A stretch of 64,000 bases of DNA from Caproicibacter sp002399225 (GCA_036756705.1 DAIOKN010000003.1:54284-118283), one strand, 5' to 3'; counted from the first letter of the stretch, positions 32,593 to 41,714 are shown. A program made the numbers and translations. The notes: generated by a model not told the origin, from the letters alone.

Positions 32593-34677
32593 TTATTTTG
32601 AGCCGTCAAGAAGGCGCCGCAACTCTTCCGGACTGTAAGCCGGAGGAAAGCAGGTGCGCCCGGTGCAGACCAAGGCGCACGGCCGCCCGTTTTTCTCTCC
32701 TTTCGTATCAAAACTTTCCTTTTTTGTGCGGAAGGTCAGAAACGGCCGGTATCCATTCTGAAGCACGGAAAACATGGGACCGAGATCCTTATCCCCTGCC
32801 GCCTTCAGAACGACATCCGTCCCGCCGCAGTGAAGATAGAGCGCCGCCCACGCCGCGGTCGGGCAGGCGCCGGGCGCCCGGGACAACTCCGGCGAGAACG
32901 CCTCCAGCGTATGCCGCGCGCGCCGTTCCAGCTCCGGCTGCTCTGTCAGGCGGGAAAGGCGAATCAGCTGGACGGCATGAACGGCGTTGGCGGACGGCAG
33001 CGAGGAATCCCAGATTTCCTTGTTCCGCGCCGGAGAGCGGACCTCCCCGGCTTCCGAAAGAAAGAATCCGCCGTTTTTCCGGTCCTCGAAACGTTCGCAA
33101 AAGATTTGCTCCAGCCGCAGCGCCCGCTCCAGCCACTGCGGATCCTGATCCGCCTCATACAGTTCCAGCAGCCCCCAGAGGAAAAAGGCATAATCGCCGG
33201 CAAATCCCGGTCCTTCCGACGGACCGTTCCGGTAAACGGCACAGAGAGATCCGTCTTGCCGAATCATGCTGCTCAGCACAAACTTCGCCGCTCTGCGGGC
33301 CGCCGCCAGATATTTTTCTTCCCCAAAGGCGCGGGCGGCAAAAGACAGCGCCGCAATGGCAAGTCCGGTGCGGGAAGGTAGAATTTTGTCGTCCAGAAAC
33401 GGTGCCGGCCGCTTTTCCCTGTATGCCAGCACCCGTCGGCGGAAGGACTCGGCAAACGCCCGCCGCTCTTTTGGGATTTTCCCCGAAAGCAAATTTGGAA
33501 TGCTTTTCCCATTAAAATTTCCATTCTCCGCAATACCGAACAGACTGCAGAACTCCTCGGTCCCGGGACCCAGCACCGGACGCAGTTCTGATGGTGTAAA
33601 GGTATAGTACTTTCCTTCCACTCCTTCGGAATCCGCATCCTCCGCCGTATAAAATCCACCGTTTTCCGACTGCATCCGACCGGTCAGGTAAGAGAGGATC
33701 TCCTCCGCCGTGCGGCGGTATGCCTCTTTTCCCGTAGCCTGCCAACCCTCTGTGTATGCCAAGCAGAGAAGGGCGTTGTCCGACAGCATCTTCTCAAAAT
33801 GAGGAATTAGCCAGAGACGGTCCGTCGAATACCGGCAAAATCCGAAGCCGATCTGGTCATAGATGCCGCCTCGGCGCATCCCATCCAGCGTCCGTTCGCA
33901 CATGTCGAGAGCCTTTGCGTTGCCGGTCACAGAATGATAGCGCAGCAAAAACAACAGGTTCTGCGGAGACGGGAATTTCGGAGCGGCGGAAAATCCGCCG
34001 TATGTTTTTTCAAAGCTCTGTTCCAGTGCCCGAAAGGTCCGCTCCGGCAGAGAATCGTCCACCGGGGCCGGCCTTTGGCAGCGCGGCGCGGTCCGGCGGC
34101 CGATCTGCTCTGTCAGGCCGGCAATCTGCTTCCGGCTGCTCTTCCACAGGAATTCAATCCTCCCGAGCAGAGTCAGAAAGCCTGCCATCCCGGGTCTGTC
34201 CTGCTTTGGAAAATAGGTTCCAGCGAAAAATGCCTTTCCATCCGGGTCGAGGAAAACGCTCAGCGGCCACCCTCCCGAACCCGTCATCCGCTGACAAAGC
34301 TCCATATAATAGCCGTCGACATCCGGGCGCTCCTCCCGGTCTACCTTGATGCTGACAAAGGCGCGGTTCATTGTGCGGGCAACTTCTTCATCCTCAAAAC
34401 ATTCCCGTTCCATCACATGGCACCAGTGGCAGGTGGAATAACCGATGCTCAGAAAGACGGGCTTATTCTCCCGCTTCGCTTTTTCAAAAGCCTCATCGCC
34501 CCAGGGATACCAGTCGACGGGATTGTGGGCATGCTGAAGGAGATAAGGGCTTTTCTCATAAATCAGTCTGTTCAATTTCCTGTTTTTTTGATCCGTGGCG
34601 TCGGCCTCCAGTCGAAAAATTATTTTCGATAAATAGTGTAACTCTTTTCCCGCCCGCGCATACGGCCACAAAATCAT
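32593..34677 (-). CDS. YyaL/SSP411-type protein (thioredoxin-like plus epimerase-like domains)
   Basis: The family (DUF255) combines a thioredoxin-like N-terminus with an (alpha/alpha)6 domain like N-acylglucosamine 2-epimerase; its reaction is not settled. Here NRLIYEKSPYLLQHAHNPVDW starts the conserved part, followed by STCHWCHVMERE with a CxxC, and the helical barrel from about residue 230. ATG 34677 overlaps the regulator's stop as ATGA and gives 694 residues, but the first 35 are not conserved. Internal TTG or ACG starts (the ACG at 34596 lies 8 nt after GGAGG) are also possible. Confidence 0.85.
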   Translation of the reverse strand: MILWPYARAGKELHYLSKIIFRLEADATDQKNRKLNRLIYEKSPYLLQHAHNPVDWYPWGDEAFEKAKRENKPVFLSIGYSTCHWCHVMERECFEDEEVARTMNRAFVSIKVDREERPDVDGYYMELCQRMTGSGGWPLSVFLDPDGKAFFAGTYFPKQDRPGMAGFLTLLGRIEFLWKSSRKQIAGLTEQIGRRTAPRCQRPAPVDDSLPERTFRALEQSFEKTYGGFSAAPKFPSPQNLLFLLRYHSVTGNAKALDMCERTLDGMRRGGIYDQIGFGFCRYSTDRLWLIPHFEKMLSDNALLCLAYTEGWQATGKEAYRRTAEEILSYLTGRMQSENGGFYTAEDADSEGVEGKYYTFTPSELRPVLGPGTEEFCSLFGIAENGNFNGKSIPNLLSGKIPKERRAFAESFRRRVLAYREKRPAPFLDDKILPSRTGLAIAALSFAARAFGEEKYLAAARRAAKFVLSSMIRQDGSLCAVYRNGPSEGPGFAGDYAFFLWGLLELYEADQDPQWLERALRLEQIFCERFEDRKNGGFFLSEAGEVRSPARNKEIWDSSLPSANAVHAVQLIRLSRLTEQPELERRARHTLEAFSPELSRAPGACPTAAWAALYLHCGGTDVVLKAAGDKDLGPMFSVLQNGYRPFLTFRTKKESFDTKGEKNGRPCALVCTGRTCFPPAYSPEELRRLLDGSK

Positions 34678-36470
34678 TTCCCCTTTTTTAAAATGCGCCA
34701 CAGGGTGGAACGCCCGATTCCGAGCCGGCGCGCAGTGCTGGACTGATTCATGTTTTCTTCGGCGAGCACCTGCATCACGGCATCAAATAAAATGCCGGAC
34801 AAAGGCTGCTTCAGGTCAATCTGCGCGCCGGCCGAAGGACGGAACAAGACGCTCTTGTCTTCTTTCAGGAGCTGGCGGATGGTTTTCGCCGAGATCCACG
34901 GCGAATCCGTCAGCAGAATCGCTTCATGCAGAATACGCTCCAGCTGTTTCATGTTGTGCGGCCAGCGGTAGTTTTGCAGCACGTCGAGCGCTTCCGGCTC
35001 CAGCCCGACGATCTGGCTGCCGGAAAGGCGGTTCTGCTGATGAATATACAGAATTGAGATATTTGGGATATCATCCGCGCAGTCGCAGAGCTGCGGCAGG
35101 CGGATCTCCATGCAGCTCAAAAGCTCTTTCAAAATTCTGTAGCGGTAGTTGTCCTGAGACACATCCCGGCGGCAGGAATTGCTTTCATAGGAAAAGAAAA
35201 GACGGCTTTTTCTCATCCGGGTGACGTGCTGCAGCCCCTCGACAAGTTTGTCGAACAGATCGTTCCCCAAAAGCTGCACATCCTTAAAATAGACCGTTCC
35301 GTTCTGAACATAAAGCGGAGACCGTTTTTCATAAAGCAGAAATTTCAGATCCTTCTGGGACATCAGGGAGCAGTTCACCACATAAAACGGAGAGCGGGTG
35401 CGGTCGCTGTCCATATAAAGCTGCTGGGCGCAGCGCTCTTTCCCGGTGCCCGAATCGGCGAGGATCAAAAGGGAAGCGTCGGAGCGCGCAAGCGCCGAGC
35501 AACGCTTTTTCATCTCCGGGCGCCCGCTCCCGCAGAAGAGCGTACTGCTGGCATCCTGATTCAGGCAGTCGTCGTAATTGCGCACCTCCACGCTTGTAAA
35601 CCCCGGAATGGACTGAAAATCCAGTCTGTTCTGCTCTATCACAAACAGATAATAGACGGCGGAATAGATGCGGCAGCTTTTTCCCGTGACCATATACAGG
35701 CCGTTCTGCATTTTTTTATGCACCGTGAATTCTTTTCTCTGCTGAAGAGTCGGCAGCATGTGCCGACACAGCGTAAAAAAAGATTTTCTCTCGTTGGGAG
35801 CCGTCTGGTAAGCGGGATTCCCATCCCCGTCCAGCACAATAAGCCGCGCATTCCAGGTGCGCATCAGCGCCTCCAGCAGATCGTGTTCTCTTTTGATACG
35901 CGCATAATAGGTGCAGACGCGGACCGCGTCGTCATACGCCTGGCTGATGCTCTCTTTGCCGGAGGTCAGAAGGATGCCGCGGATGTCAAGCAGCTGAGCG
36001 TAATAGGTCGACATGGTGTCGCCAATAATCAGGGAATATCCGTTCTGCTTGACGATTTGCACGGTGTCCCTGGCATCTTTCCAGGAATGAATGGTAAAAA
36101 CCTTATAGTCGTAATGAAGAATGTCACAGAGGACTTTTGCGGACTTTGTAATGTTCGGGTAGGTAATGATGGCAACTTTTCCGGTGTAATTTTCCACCAG
36201 CTTGATCACGTTTAGCAGATCAAAATAGGAAATCGGAATTTCAAAGACGGGCTTGTCCGTCACTTTTTGAATTTCCAGCAGCGTGCCGCCGCGGGAAAGA
36301 ATGGCGTCAAAATCTTCCCCTTCATATTGCCGAACAATATCCGCGCCGGCTTCCACGTTCCCGACAACCGCGGTTACTTCAATGTCTTCTCTTTCATTCG
36401 CCACACGGAGCATGGTGTCGCGCATGGATTGGTAGGGGGCAACCCCAAGGATGCGTACTTTTCTGTTCAT
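34674..36470 (-). CDS. PrpR-N transcriptional regulator with degenerate AAA+ domain
   Basis: The 598-residue protein begins with a PrpR_N sensor domain (residues 1-195; LSRGGTLLEIQ and TGKVAIITYPN motifs), followed by a PAS-like part (to about 290), an AAA+ region and a C-terminal Fis-type HTH (QSSTARRLGIGRSTLWRIL). The Walker A is DSGTGKE (about 339-345), but the GAFTGA loop that grips sigma-54 is absent and Walker B is altered (GTVYFKDVQ). It is therefore unlikely to open sigma-54 promoters and may act as a repressor or SigA regulator. It is divergent from the acid-sugar operon. Confidence 0.85.
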   Translation of the reverse strand: MNRKVRILGVAPYQSMRDTMLRVANEREDIEVTAVVGNVEAGADIVRQYEGEDFDAILSRGGTLLEIQKVTDKPVFEIPISYFDLLNVIKLVENYTGKVAIITYPNITKSAKVLCDILHYDYKVFTIHSWKDARDTVQIVKQNGYSLIIGDTMSTYYAQLLDIRGILLTSGKESISQAYDDAVRVCTYYARIKREHDLLEALMRTWNARLIVLDGDGNPAYQTAPNERKSFFTLCRHMLPTLQQRKEFTVHKKMQNGLYMVTGKSCRIYSAVYYLFVIEQNRLDFQSIPGFTSVEVRNYDDCLNQDASSTLFCGSGRPEMKKRCSALARSDASLLILADSGTGKERCAQQLYMDSDRTRSPFYVVNCSLMSQKDLKFLLYEKRSPLYVQNGTVYFKDVQLLGNDLFDKLVEGLQHVTRMRKSRLFFSYESNSCRRDVSQDNYRYRILKELLSCMEIRLPQLCDCADDIPNISILYIHQQNRLSGSQIVGLEPEALDVLQNYRWPHNMKQLERILHEAILLTDSPWISAKTIRQLLKEDKSVLFRPSAGAQIDLKQPLSGILFDAVMQVLAEENMNQSSTARRLGIGRSTLWRILKKGK

Positions 36471-36511
36471 GACAACTCCCTCACATGTTTCATATTAAAA
36501 CAATAATACCC

Positions 36512-36520
36512 TATTGCAAA
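36512..36520. promoter_or_regulatory. TTTGCAATA half-site (inverted)
   Basis: TATTGCAAA at 36512-36520 is the reverse complement of TTTGCAATA, the half-site also found in the palindrome at 36617-36642. It may be an additional binding site of the divergent regulator. Confidence 0.3.
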
Positions 36521-36618
36521 GCATAGATCCACCTTTTTGTAAAAATTGATTTAATTTGAAACGCCTTTCTTAGTAGATAACGTTGAAGAAGAAATTGAAA
36601 AGTGATAGATTTTTATTT

Positions 36619-36642
36619 GCAATAAATTAATAAATTTATTGC
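36619..36642. promoter_or_regulatory. 24-bp palindrome, candidate operator of the acid-sugar operon
   Basis: GCAATAAATT (36619-36628) and AATTTATTGC (36633-36642) form a perfect inverted repeat with an AATA centre. It lies 77 bp before the first gene of the acid-sugar operon and about 150 bp before the divergent regulator, the usual place of a binding site. No -24/-12 sigma-54 promoter is seen. Confidence 0.5.
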
Positions 36643-36718
36643 GTAAAAATTTGGGAACAATGCACATAAGCAATCTGATTCAAAATTAAGAATCAACAAA
36701 AAGGGAGGAGAAACTGTC

Positions 36719-37006
36719 ATGAATTCAGTGATTCGCGTAAACGAAAAGGACAACCTGGTCACTTGTCTGCGCCCAATCAAAAAGGGGGAAACCATCTCTT
36801 TGGACGGAAACAGCTACACGGCAAACAGCGACATTCCAAAATTTCACAAGATGTCCATTGCAGAAATTAAAAAGGGTGACTACTGCTACAAATACGGGCA
36901 GATTATCGGCTGTGCGCTGGAAGATCTGAACCCCGGGGACTACGTTCATGTGCACAACCTGGAAAGCACCCGCGGGCGCGGTGACAAAAGGGTAAACAAG
37001 AATTAG
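36719..37006 (+). CDS. SAF-domain small subunit of UxaA-family dehydratase
   Basis: The 95-residue protein is a SAF-domain protein like the small subunits of altronate dehydratase, SuyA and related enzymes; LVTCLRPIKKGETISLDG and the GYxYHV-like end (GDYVHVHNLES) are visible. These small parts pair with a UxaA large subunit. ATG 36719 follows GGGAGGAG. The large subunit begins 15 bp downstream, so a two-subunit enzyme is likely. Confidence 0.85.
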   Translation: MNSVIRVNEKDNLVTCLRPIKKGETISLDGNSYTANSDIPKFHKMSIAEIKKGDYCYKYGQIIGCALEDLNPGDYVHVHNLESTRGRGDKRVNKN

Positions 37007-37021
37007 GAGGAGAGGAGCGAA

Positions 37022-38191
37022 ATGACGATGAAATTAATGGGTTACAGACGTGAAAACGGCCAGTTCGGCATCCGAAATTACCTGCTGGTCCTGCCCACCT
37101 CCGTATGCGCAACGGACACGGCCGAAAAAATTGCCGCTCAGATTCCGGGCGCCATTGCGGTGCCCAACCAGCACGGGTGCTGCCAGATCGGTTCCGACGA
37201 GGCGCAGACCGAGCGCACATTAGCGGGTTTCGGCAAAAATGCGAACGTCGGTGCGGTTCTTGTGGTAGGCCTCGGCTGCGACGGCGTTCAAGCCGAACAG
37301 CTTGCGGAAGATATCCGCGTCGCAAAGAAGCCGGTGGAAGCCATCACCATCCAAAAATGCGGCGGGACGCTGAAAGCGATTGCGGCCGGCGCGGAGATTG
37401 CCGCTGCCATGGCAGCCAAACTTTCCGTCCAGGAACGCGCGGAAGGCGACTGGAGCGAAATCATTCTCGGCATGGAATGCGGCGGTTCCGACCCCACGAG
37501 CGGTCTGGCTTCCAACCCGTCCATCGGCTATGTTTCGGACAAACTGGTTTCCATGGGCGGCAGCAGCATCCTCAGCGAAACGACCGAAGTGATCGGCGCC
37601 GAGCATCTTCTGGCAAAGCGCTTTGCCGATCCGGCGCAGAGGGAAAAATTTCTCCGCATGGTTTCCGACTGCGAGGAGCGGGCTTTCCGCGTGGGCGAGG
37701 ACCTGCGCAGCGGTCAGCCCACGCCCGGCAACAAAGCGGGCGGCCTTTCCACCATTGAAGAAAAATCCCTCGGCTGCATGTACAAGGCGGGAACCAGTCC
37801 GTTTACGGGCGCGCTGGAGTATGCCGAATCTCTTCCCCTGGAAAAGGAGGGCCTTTATTTCATGGACACGCCCGGCCAGGATATCGACTCCATCACCGGC
37901 ATGGTGGCCGGCGGCGCTCAGGTAATCGTCTTTTCCACCGGCCGCGGCACCCCGACCGGCAGCCCGATCGCACCGGTGATCAAGATTACGGGCAACAGCG
38001 ACACCTTTCACAACATGCCGGACAACATCGACATCAACGCGGGCCGCATCATCACCGAGGGAGCTACGATTTCTCAGATCGGAGAAGAGCTTTTCCAGAT
38101 GATGACGGAAGTGTGCAACGGCAAACGGACAAAAGCGGAAATACTGGGGCACCGTGAATTCGGCATCTATAAATCCATCGGCACCTTCTAA
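37022..38191 (+). CDS. UxaA-family acid-sugar dehydratase, large subunit
   Basis: UxaA-family enzymes remove water from sugar acids (altronate, galactarate) or, as SuyB, sulfite from sulfolactate. The 389-residue product has the family pattern: MGYRRENGQFGIRNYLLVLPT at the start, VPNQHGCCQIGSD, GLGCDGVQ, ECGGSDPTSGLASNP and FMDTPGQD with its metal-binding side. The partner SAF gene is directly upstream and the KdgT permease downstream, so a sugar acid rather than a sulfonate substrate is more likely (inference). The exact substrate is not clear. Confidence 0.88.
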   Translation: MTMKLMGYRRENGQFGIRNYLLVLPTSVCATDTAEKIAAQIPGAIAVPNQHGCCQIGSDEAQTERTLAGFGKNANVGAVLVVGLGCDGVQAEQLAEDIRVAKKPVEAITIQKCGGTLKAIAAGAEIAAAMAAKLSVQERAEGDWSEIILGMECGGSDPTSGLASNPSIGYVSDKLVSMGGSSILSETTEVIGAEHLLAKRFADPAQREKFLRMVSDCEERAFRVGEDLRSGQPTPGNKAGGLSTIEEKSLGCMYKAGTSPFTGALEYAESLPLEKEGLYFMDTPGQDIDSITGMVAGGAQVIVFSTGRGTPTGSPIAPVIKITGNSDTFHNMPDNIDINAGRIITEGATISQIGEELFQMMTEVCNGKRTKAEILGHREFGIYKSIGTF

Positions 38192-38238
38192 ACAATCGCC
38201 CTTTTTCAGGAATTGATAAAAGAGAAAGGTTTATCCCC

Positions 38239-39213
38239 ATGAAAATTTTAAAAACCGTAAAAAAAGTTCCTGGCGGCATTATGATTATTCCCCTGTTGCT
38301 TGGTGCACTGGTGAATACTTGCTGCCCCTTCTTCTGGTCCTATTTTGACAACACCTTCACCACTTATCTTTGGAAAACCGGAGCGATGCCGCTCCTTGCA
38401 GCCTTTCTGTTCTGTAACGGAACAACCATTGATTTTAAGCAGGCCGGCGTCACCATGTACAAAGGAGTTGTTCTGACCGCCGTCAAAGTGCTGATCGGCA
38501 TGGGAGTCGGCGTTCTGGTCAGCTTCACCTGCGGGGCGGTAGGCATCTTCGGCCTGACTCCTCTGGCGATCATCGCGGCAATCGCCAATTCGAACGGTGG
38601 GCTTTATGCGGCCCTGGCCGGTGAGTACGGCGACGCAACGGACGTTGGCGCCGTTTCCATCCTTTCGATCAACGACGGACCTTTCTTCACTCTGCTGGCC
38701 CTTGGCGCGGCGGGCTACAAGGTGCCGATCGCAACGCTGATCGGATGCATCATCCCGATTCTGGTCGGGTGCATTCTCGGCAACCTGGATCCGGAGATCC
38801 GCAAATTCTGCGAACCCGGAGCCGTTCTGCTGATCCCGTTCTTCGCATTTCCTCTGGGCGCCGGCCTGAAGCTGACCGCCGTTGTCAAGGCCGGCCCCGC
38901 CGGAATTCTTCTGGGCGTGACCTCCACCGTTCTTACCGGGCTCGGAGGATACCTGGTCTATAAGCTGCTGCGGATGAAACGCCCGGAGGTAGGCGCCGCC
39001 ATCGGCACAACAGCCGGCAACGCCGCTTCCACCCCCGCCGCCGTCGCAGCCGCGGGAGTTGTCTCCGCTTCTGCAAGCGGCCTCGCCACGGTACAGGTCT
39101 CCGCCGCTATTATTACAACCGCGATTCTCTGCCCGATTTTCGTTACCTTCCTGCACAAGCATGAGATGAAGGCTCACCCGGAAAATTATGTCGTGGCAGC
39201 AGAAAACGTCTAA
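38239..39213 (+). CDS. kdgT: 2-keto-3-deoxygluconate permease (KdgT family)
   Basis: The 324-residue membrane protein has about ten hydrophobic segments and the KdgT-family signs (MKILKTVKKVPGGIMIIPLLLG at the start; ANSNGGLYAALAGEYGDATDVGAVS in the middle; GTTAGNAASTPAAVAAA near the end). It imports a sugar acid in the proton-coupled family. It follows UxaA by 47 bp in the same operon. The substrate could be 2-keto-3-deoxygluconate or the acid dehydrated by UxaA. Confidence 0.92.
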   Translation: MKILKTVKKVPGGIMIIPLLLGALVNTCCPFFWSYFDNTFTTYLWKTGAMPLLAAFLFCNGTTIDFKQAGVTMYKGVVLTAVKVLIGMGVGVLVSFTCGAVGIFGLTPLAIIAAIANSNGGLYAALAGEYGDATDVGAVSILSINDGPFFTLLALGAAGYKVPIATLIGCIIPILVGCILGNLDPEIRKFCEPGAVLLIPFFAFPLGAGLKLTAVVKAGPAGILLGVTSTVLTGLGGYLVYKLLRMKRPEVGAAIGTTAGNAASTPAAVAAAGVVSASASGLATVQVSAAIITTAILCPIFVTFLHKHEMKAHPENYVVAAENV

Positions 39214-39259
39214 AGCGGAATGATTGACCCTCGGTATGTCCCTTCTTTTTCATAGAAGC

Positions 39260-39301
39260 GGAAGGCAACAAACTGCCAAAGAGAGTTGCCTTCCATTTCT
39301 T
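39260..39301 (+). terminator. internal hairpin of the acid-sugar operon
   Basis: GGAAGGCAAC (39260-39269) pairs with GTTGCCTTCC (39285-39294), then ATTTCTTT. It lies between kdgT and the kinase gene and may trim or partly stop the transcript, so that the three upstream genes are made at a higher level. Confidence 0.6.
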
Positions 39302-39334
39302 TGAAAAGCGAAAAACAAGCAAAGGATAAAGATA

Positions 39335-40600
39335 ATGGTTAAATTACTGATTTTAGCAGATGATTTTACAGGAGCGCTCGACACAGGCGTGCAGTTTGCC
39401 GAAGAAGGGGCCGCTACCCTGGTGGTCACCGACCCAAATTATGATTTCAGTCCGCCGCCGGGCGGAGAAAATGTCATTGTTTTTGACACGGAAACGCGGC
39501 ATGTCTCCCCGGAGGCAGCCTACAGGACCATATCTCACGCTGTGTCGCTTGCAAAAGGGGCCGGCATTTCTTATTTTTACAAAAAAACAGATTCCGCCCT
39601 GCGCGGCAACATCGGTGCGGAACTGGCCGCTCTGATGGATGCCGCCGGTGCCCCAAGGCTTCATTTTGTGCCTGCTTACCCCCGCATGGGGCGGACCACC
39701 CGGCAGGGCATTCATTACATCGACGGAATTCCTGTGGCGGAAAGCGTTTTCGGGCGGGACCCATTCAATCCCGTGACCTGCTCGAACGTGACGGAGCTGA
39801 TTGGGATGCAGTCGGCGCGCAAAGTCTTTTCCATAGACAAAGAGCCGCTTTCGCATGACCGGAACGGCATCCTGGTCTATGATGCTTCCACGGACGCAGA
39901 CCTGAAAAGCATTGCGAACGGGCTTGCAAGAAGCCGGGAATTGAATTTTCTGGCCGGATGCGCCGGATTTGCCGCCGCTCTTCCGGCTCTTTTGGGCCTA
40001 AAAGGCACGGCGCCCACAAGGAAAGAGCTTCTCTCACGTCTGCTGGTCATCTGTGGAAGCGTCAACCCGATCACGCTGGCGCAACTGGACGAAGCGGAAA
40101 AATCAGGCGCTTTGCGTCTGCGGATCCGCCCGGAACAGAAGCTGGAACCGCTGTGGTCTTTTTCCAGAGAAGCGGAAAGCACTTTGAAAAGCTGGGCGGA
40201 CCTGTGCCGGCAAAACGAAATCTGTATCTTAGACACCAACGATTTGCCGGGTTCGGACGAAACGGCGCAGTATGCCGCCGCGCACGGCCTTTCACTGGAA
40301 GAGACCCGGGCGATCATTCCCAAAAGCGTCGGCGGCATGGTAAAACGGCTTTTAGAATTCGGGCTGAACAGCACTTTTCTGGTCACCGGAGGAGACACCC
40401 TGCTGGGAGTAATGAGGCAGATTGGGATCGACCGCCTCTCCCCCGCCGGGGAGCTGGAAGCCGGAGTGGTACTTTCCCATTTCAGTTTTCAGGGGAAAAG
40501 TTACCCGATCCTCAGCAAATCCGGCGGGTTCGGCTCCAAAGCGCTGATGATGGAATTGATGGAAAAAATCCGCACGCCGTCCGCCGAAAAACAGCCGTAG
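39335..40600 (+). CDS. DUF1537 four-carbon acid-sugar kinase (DtnK/OtnK type)
   Basis: The 421-residue protein belongs to the DUF1537 kinase family, which phosphorylates D-threonate, D-erythronate, 3-oxo-tetronates or related C4 sugar acids. The N-terminal acid-sugar binding start ILADDFTGALDTGVQFAE, the TDSALRGNIGAEL segment near residue 84 and the C-terminal nucleotide-binding GGDTLLGVMRQIGI are visible. It is followed by a PdxA-type dehydrogenase 49 bp on, the known pairing for D-threonate breakdown to glycerone phosphate and CO2. Which acid it takes here is inferred. Confidence 0.88.
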   Translation: MVKLLILADDFTGALDTGVQFAEEGAATLVVTDPNYDFSPPPGGENVIVFDTETRHVSPEAAYRTISHAVSLAKGAGISYFYKKTDSALRGNIGAELAALMDAAGAPRLHFVPAYPRMGRTTRQGIHYIDGIPVAESVFGRDPFNPVTCSNVTELIGMQSARKVFSIDKEPLSHDRNGILVYDASTDADLKSIANGLARSRELNFLAGCAGFAAALPALLGLKGTAPTRKELLSRLLVICGSVNPITLAQLDEAEKSGALRLRIRPEQKLEPLWSFSREAESTLKSWADLCRQNEICILDTNDLPGSDETAQYAAAHGLSLEETRAIIPKSVGGMVKRLLEFGLNSTFLVTGGDTLLGVMRQIGIDRLSPAGELEAGVVLSHFSFQGKSYPILSKSGGFGSKALMMELMEKIRTPSAEKQP

Positions 40601-40649
40601 CACAGTTTCAGCAACAGAATCGAACGAACCAAAAAGGAGGGGCAGCATA

Positions 40650-41714
40650 TTGCCGAGAAATATCAATCCCATTGTCGCCATCACAATGGGAGACCCTGCG
40701 GGCAACGGGCCGGAAATCACCGTGAAAGTTCTCTCTCACCCCGAACTCTATGACCGCTGCCGTCCCGTCGTAATCGGCGACGCAAAAATGCTCGAACAGG
40801 CAAAACGCTTTATCGCCCGGCCCGAAGTTAAAATTCACCGGGTAACCCGGGTGGAAGAAGCGCTTTTTCAGCCCGGGACCATCGACGTGCTGCATCTGGA
40901 GCTGATCCCGAACGTCGCGGCATTCCCGATTGGAAAAGTCAGTGCGGAAGGCGGCAACGCGGCTTTCCGCTGCGTGGTAAAGGCCATTGAGCTGGCCCTG
41001 GCGGGTACTGTGGACGCAACCGTGACCAATGCGCTGAACAAAGAGGCGCTGAATCTCGCACTTGCCCCCCAGGGTCTTCATTTCGACGGGCATACCGAAA
41101 TCTATGCGACTTACACCCATACGAAGAAATACGCGATGATGCTGGCTTACCGCAATCTGCGTGTCGTTCATGTTTCAACCCATTGCAGCCTGCGGGAAGC
41201 CTGCGACCGGGTCAAAAAGGCCCGTGTGCTCGAAGTAATTGAGCTCGCGGACCAGGCCTGCCGCGGCCTTGGAATTCAGGCGCCGAAAGTGGCGGTGGCC
41301 GGCCTGAATCCCCACTGCGGAGAAAACGGGCTGTTCGGCCGGGAAGAAATCGACGAAATCCGCCCGGCAGTGGAAACGGCTCAGGCGGAGGGAATCCACG
41401 CCATCGGACCGCTGCCGCCCGACAGCGTCTTTTCGGAAGCGCTGGGCGGCTGGTACGATATCGTTGTGTGCATGTATCACGATCAGGGGCACATTCCCCT
41501 CAAAACACTTGGCTTTGTCTACGACCGCAAGGCACAGCGATGGAAGGCGGTCGAAGGGGTCAATATCACGTTAGGGCTGCCGATTATCCGGACCTCCGTG
41601 GACCACGGCACCGGCTTTGCGGTGGCAGGAAAGGGAACGGCCAATGAGTTGAGCCTGCTCAACGCCATTCATTTTGCGGCTCAGATGGCGCGGAACAGAA
41701 AGGAAAAAATCTAA
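40650..41714 (+). CDS. pdxA2: PdxA-like 4-phospho-acid-sugar dehydrogenase (PdxA2)
   Basis: The 354-residue protein is of the 4-hydroxythreonine-4-phosphate dehydrogenase family. ITMGDPAGNGPEI at the start, the metal-binding DGHTEIYAT and H-containing MYHDQGHIPLK segments, and the C-terminal GTGFAVAGKGTANELS are visible. In this setting, next to a DUF1537 kinase and away from vitamin B6 genes, the PdxA2 role is more likely: oxidative decarboxylation of a 4-phospho-threonate or -erythronate. TTG 40650 follows AAGGAGGGG. A terminator ends the operon at 41752-41789. Confidence 0.86.
   Translation: MPRNINPIVAITMGDPAGNGPEITVKVLSHPELYDRCRPVVIGDAKMLEQAKRFIARPEVKIHRVTRVEEALFQPGTIDVLHLELIPNVAAFPIGKVSAEGGNAAFRCVVKAIELALAGTVDATVTNALNKEALNLALAPQGLHFDGHTEIYATYTHTKKYAMMLAYRNLRVVHVSTHCSLREACDRVKKARVLEVIELADQACRGLGIQAPKVAVAGLNPHCGENGLFGREEIDEIRPAVETAQAEGIHAIGPLPPDSVFSEALGGWYDIVVCMYHDQGHIPLKTLGFVYDRKAQRWKAVEGVNITLGLPIIRTSVDHGTGFAVAGKGTANELSLLNAIHFAAQMARNRKEKI

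Noticed and set aside
36600..36718. Sigma-54 (-24/-12) promoter before the acid-sugar operon
   Set aside because: No TGGCAC-N5-TTGC match with correct GG-GC spacing on the plus strand.
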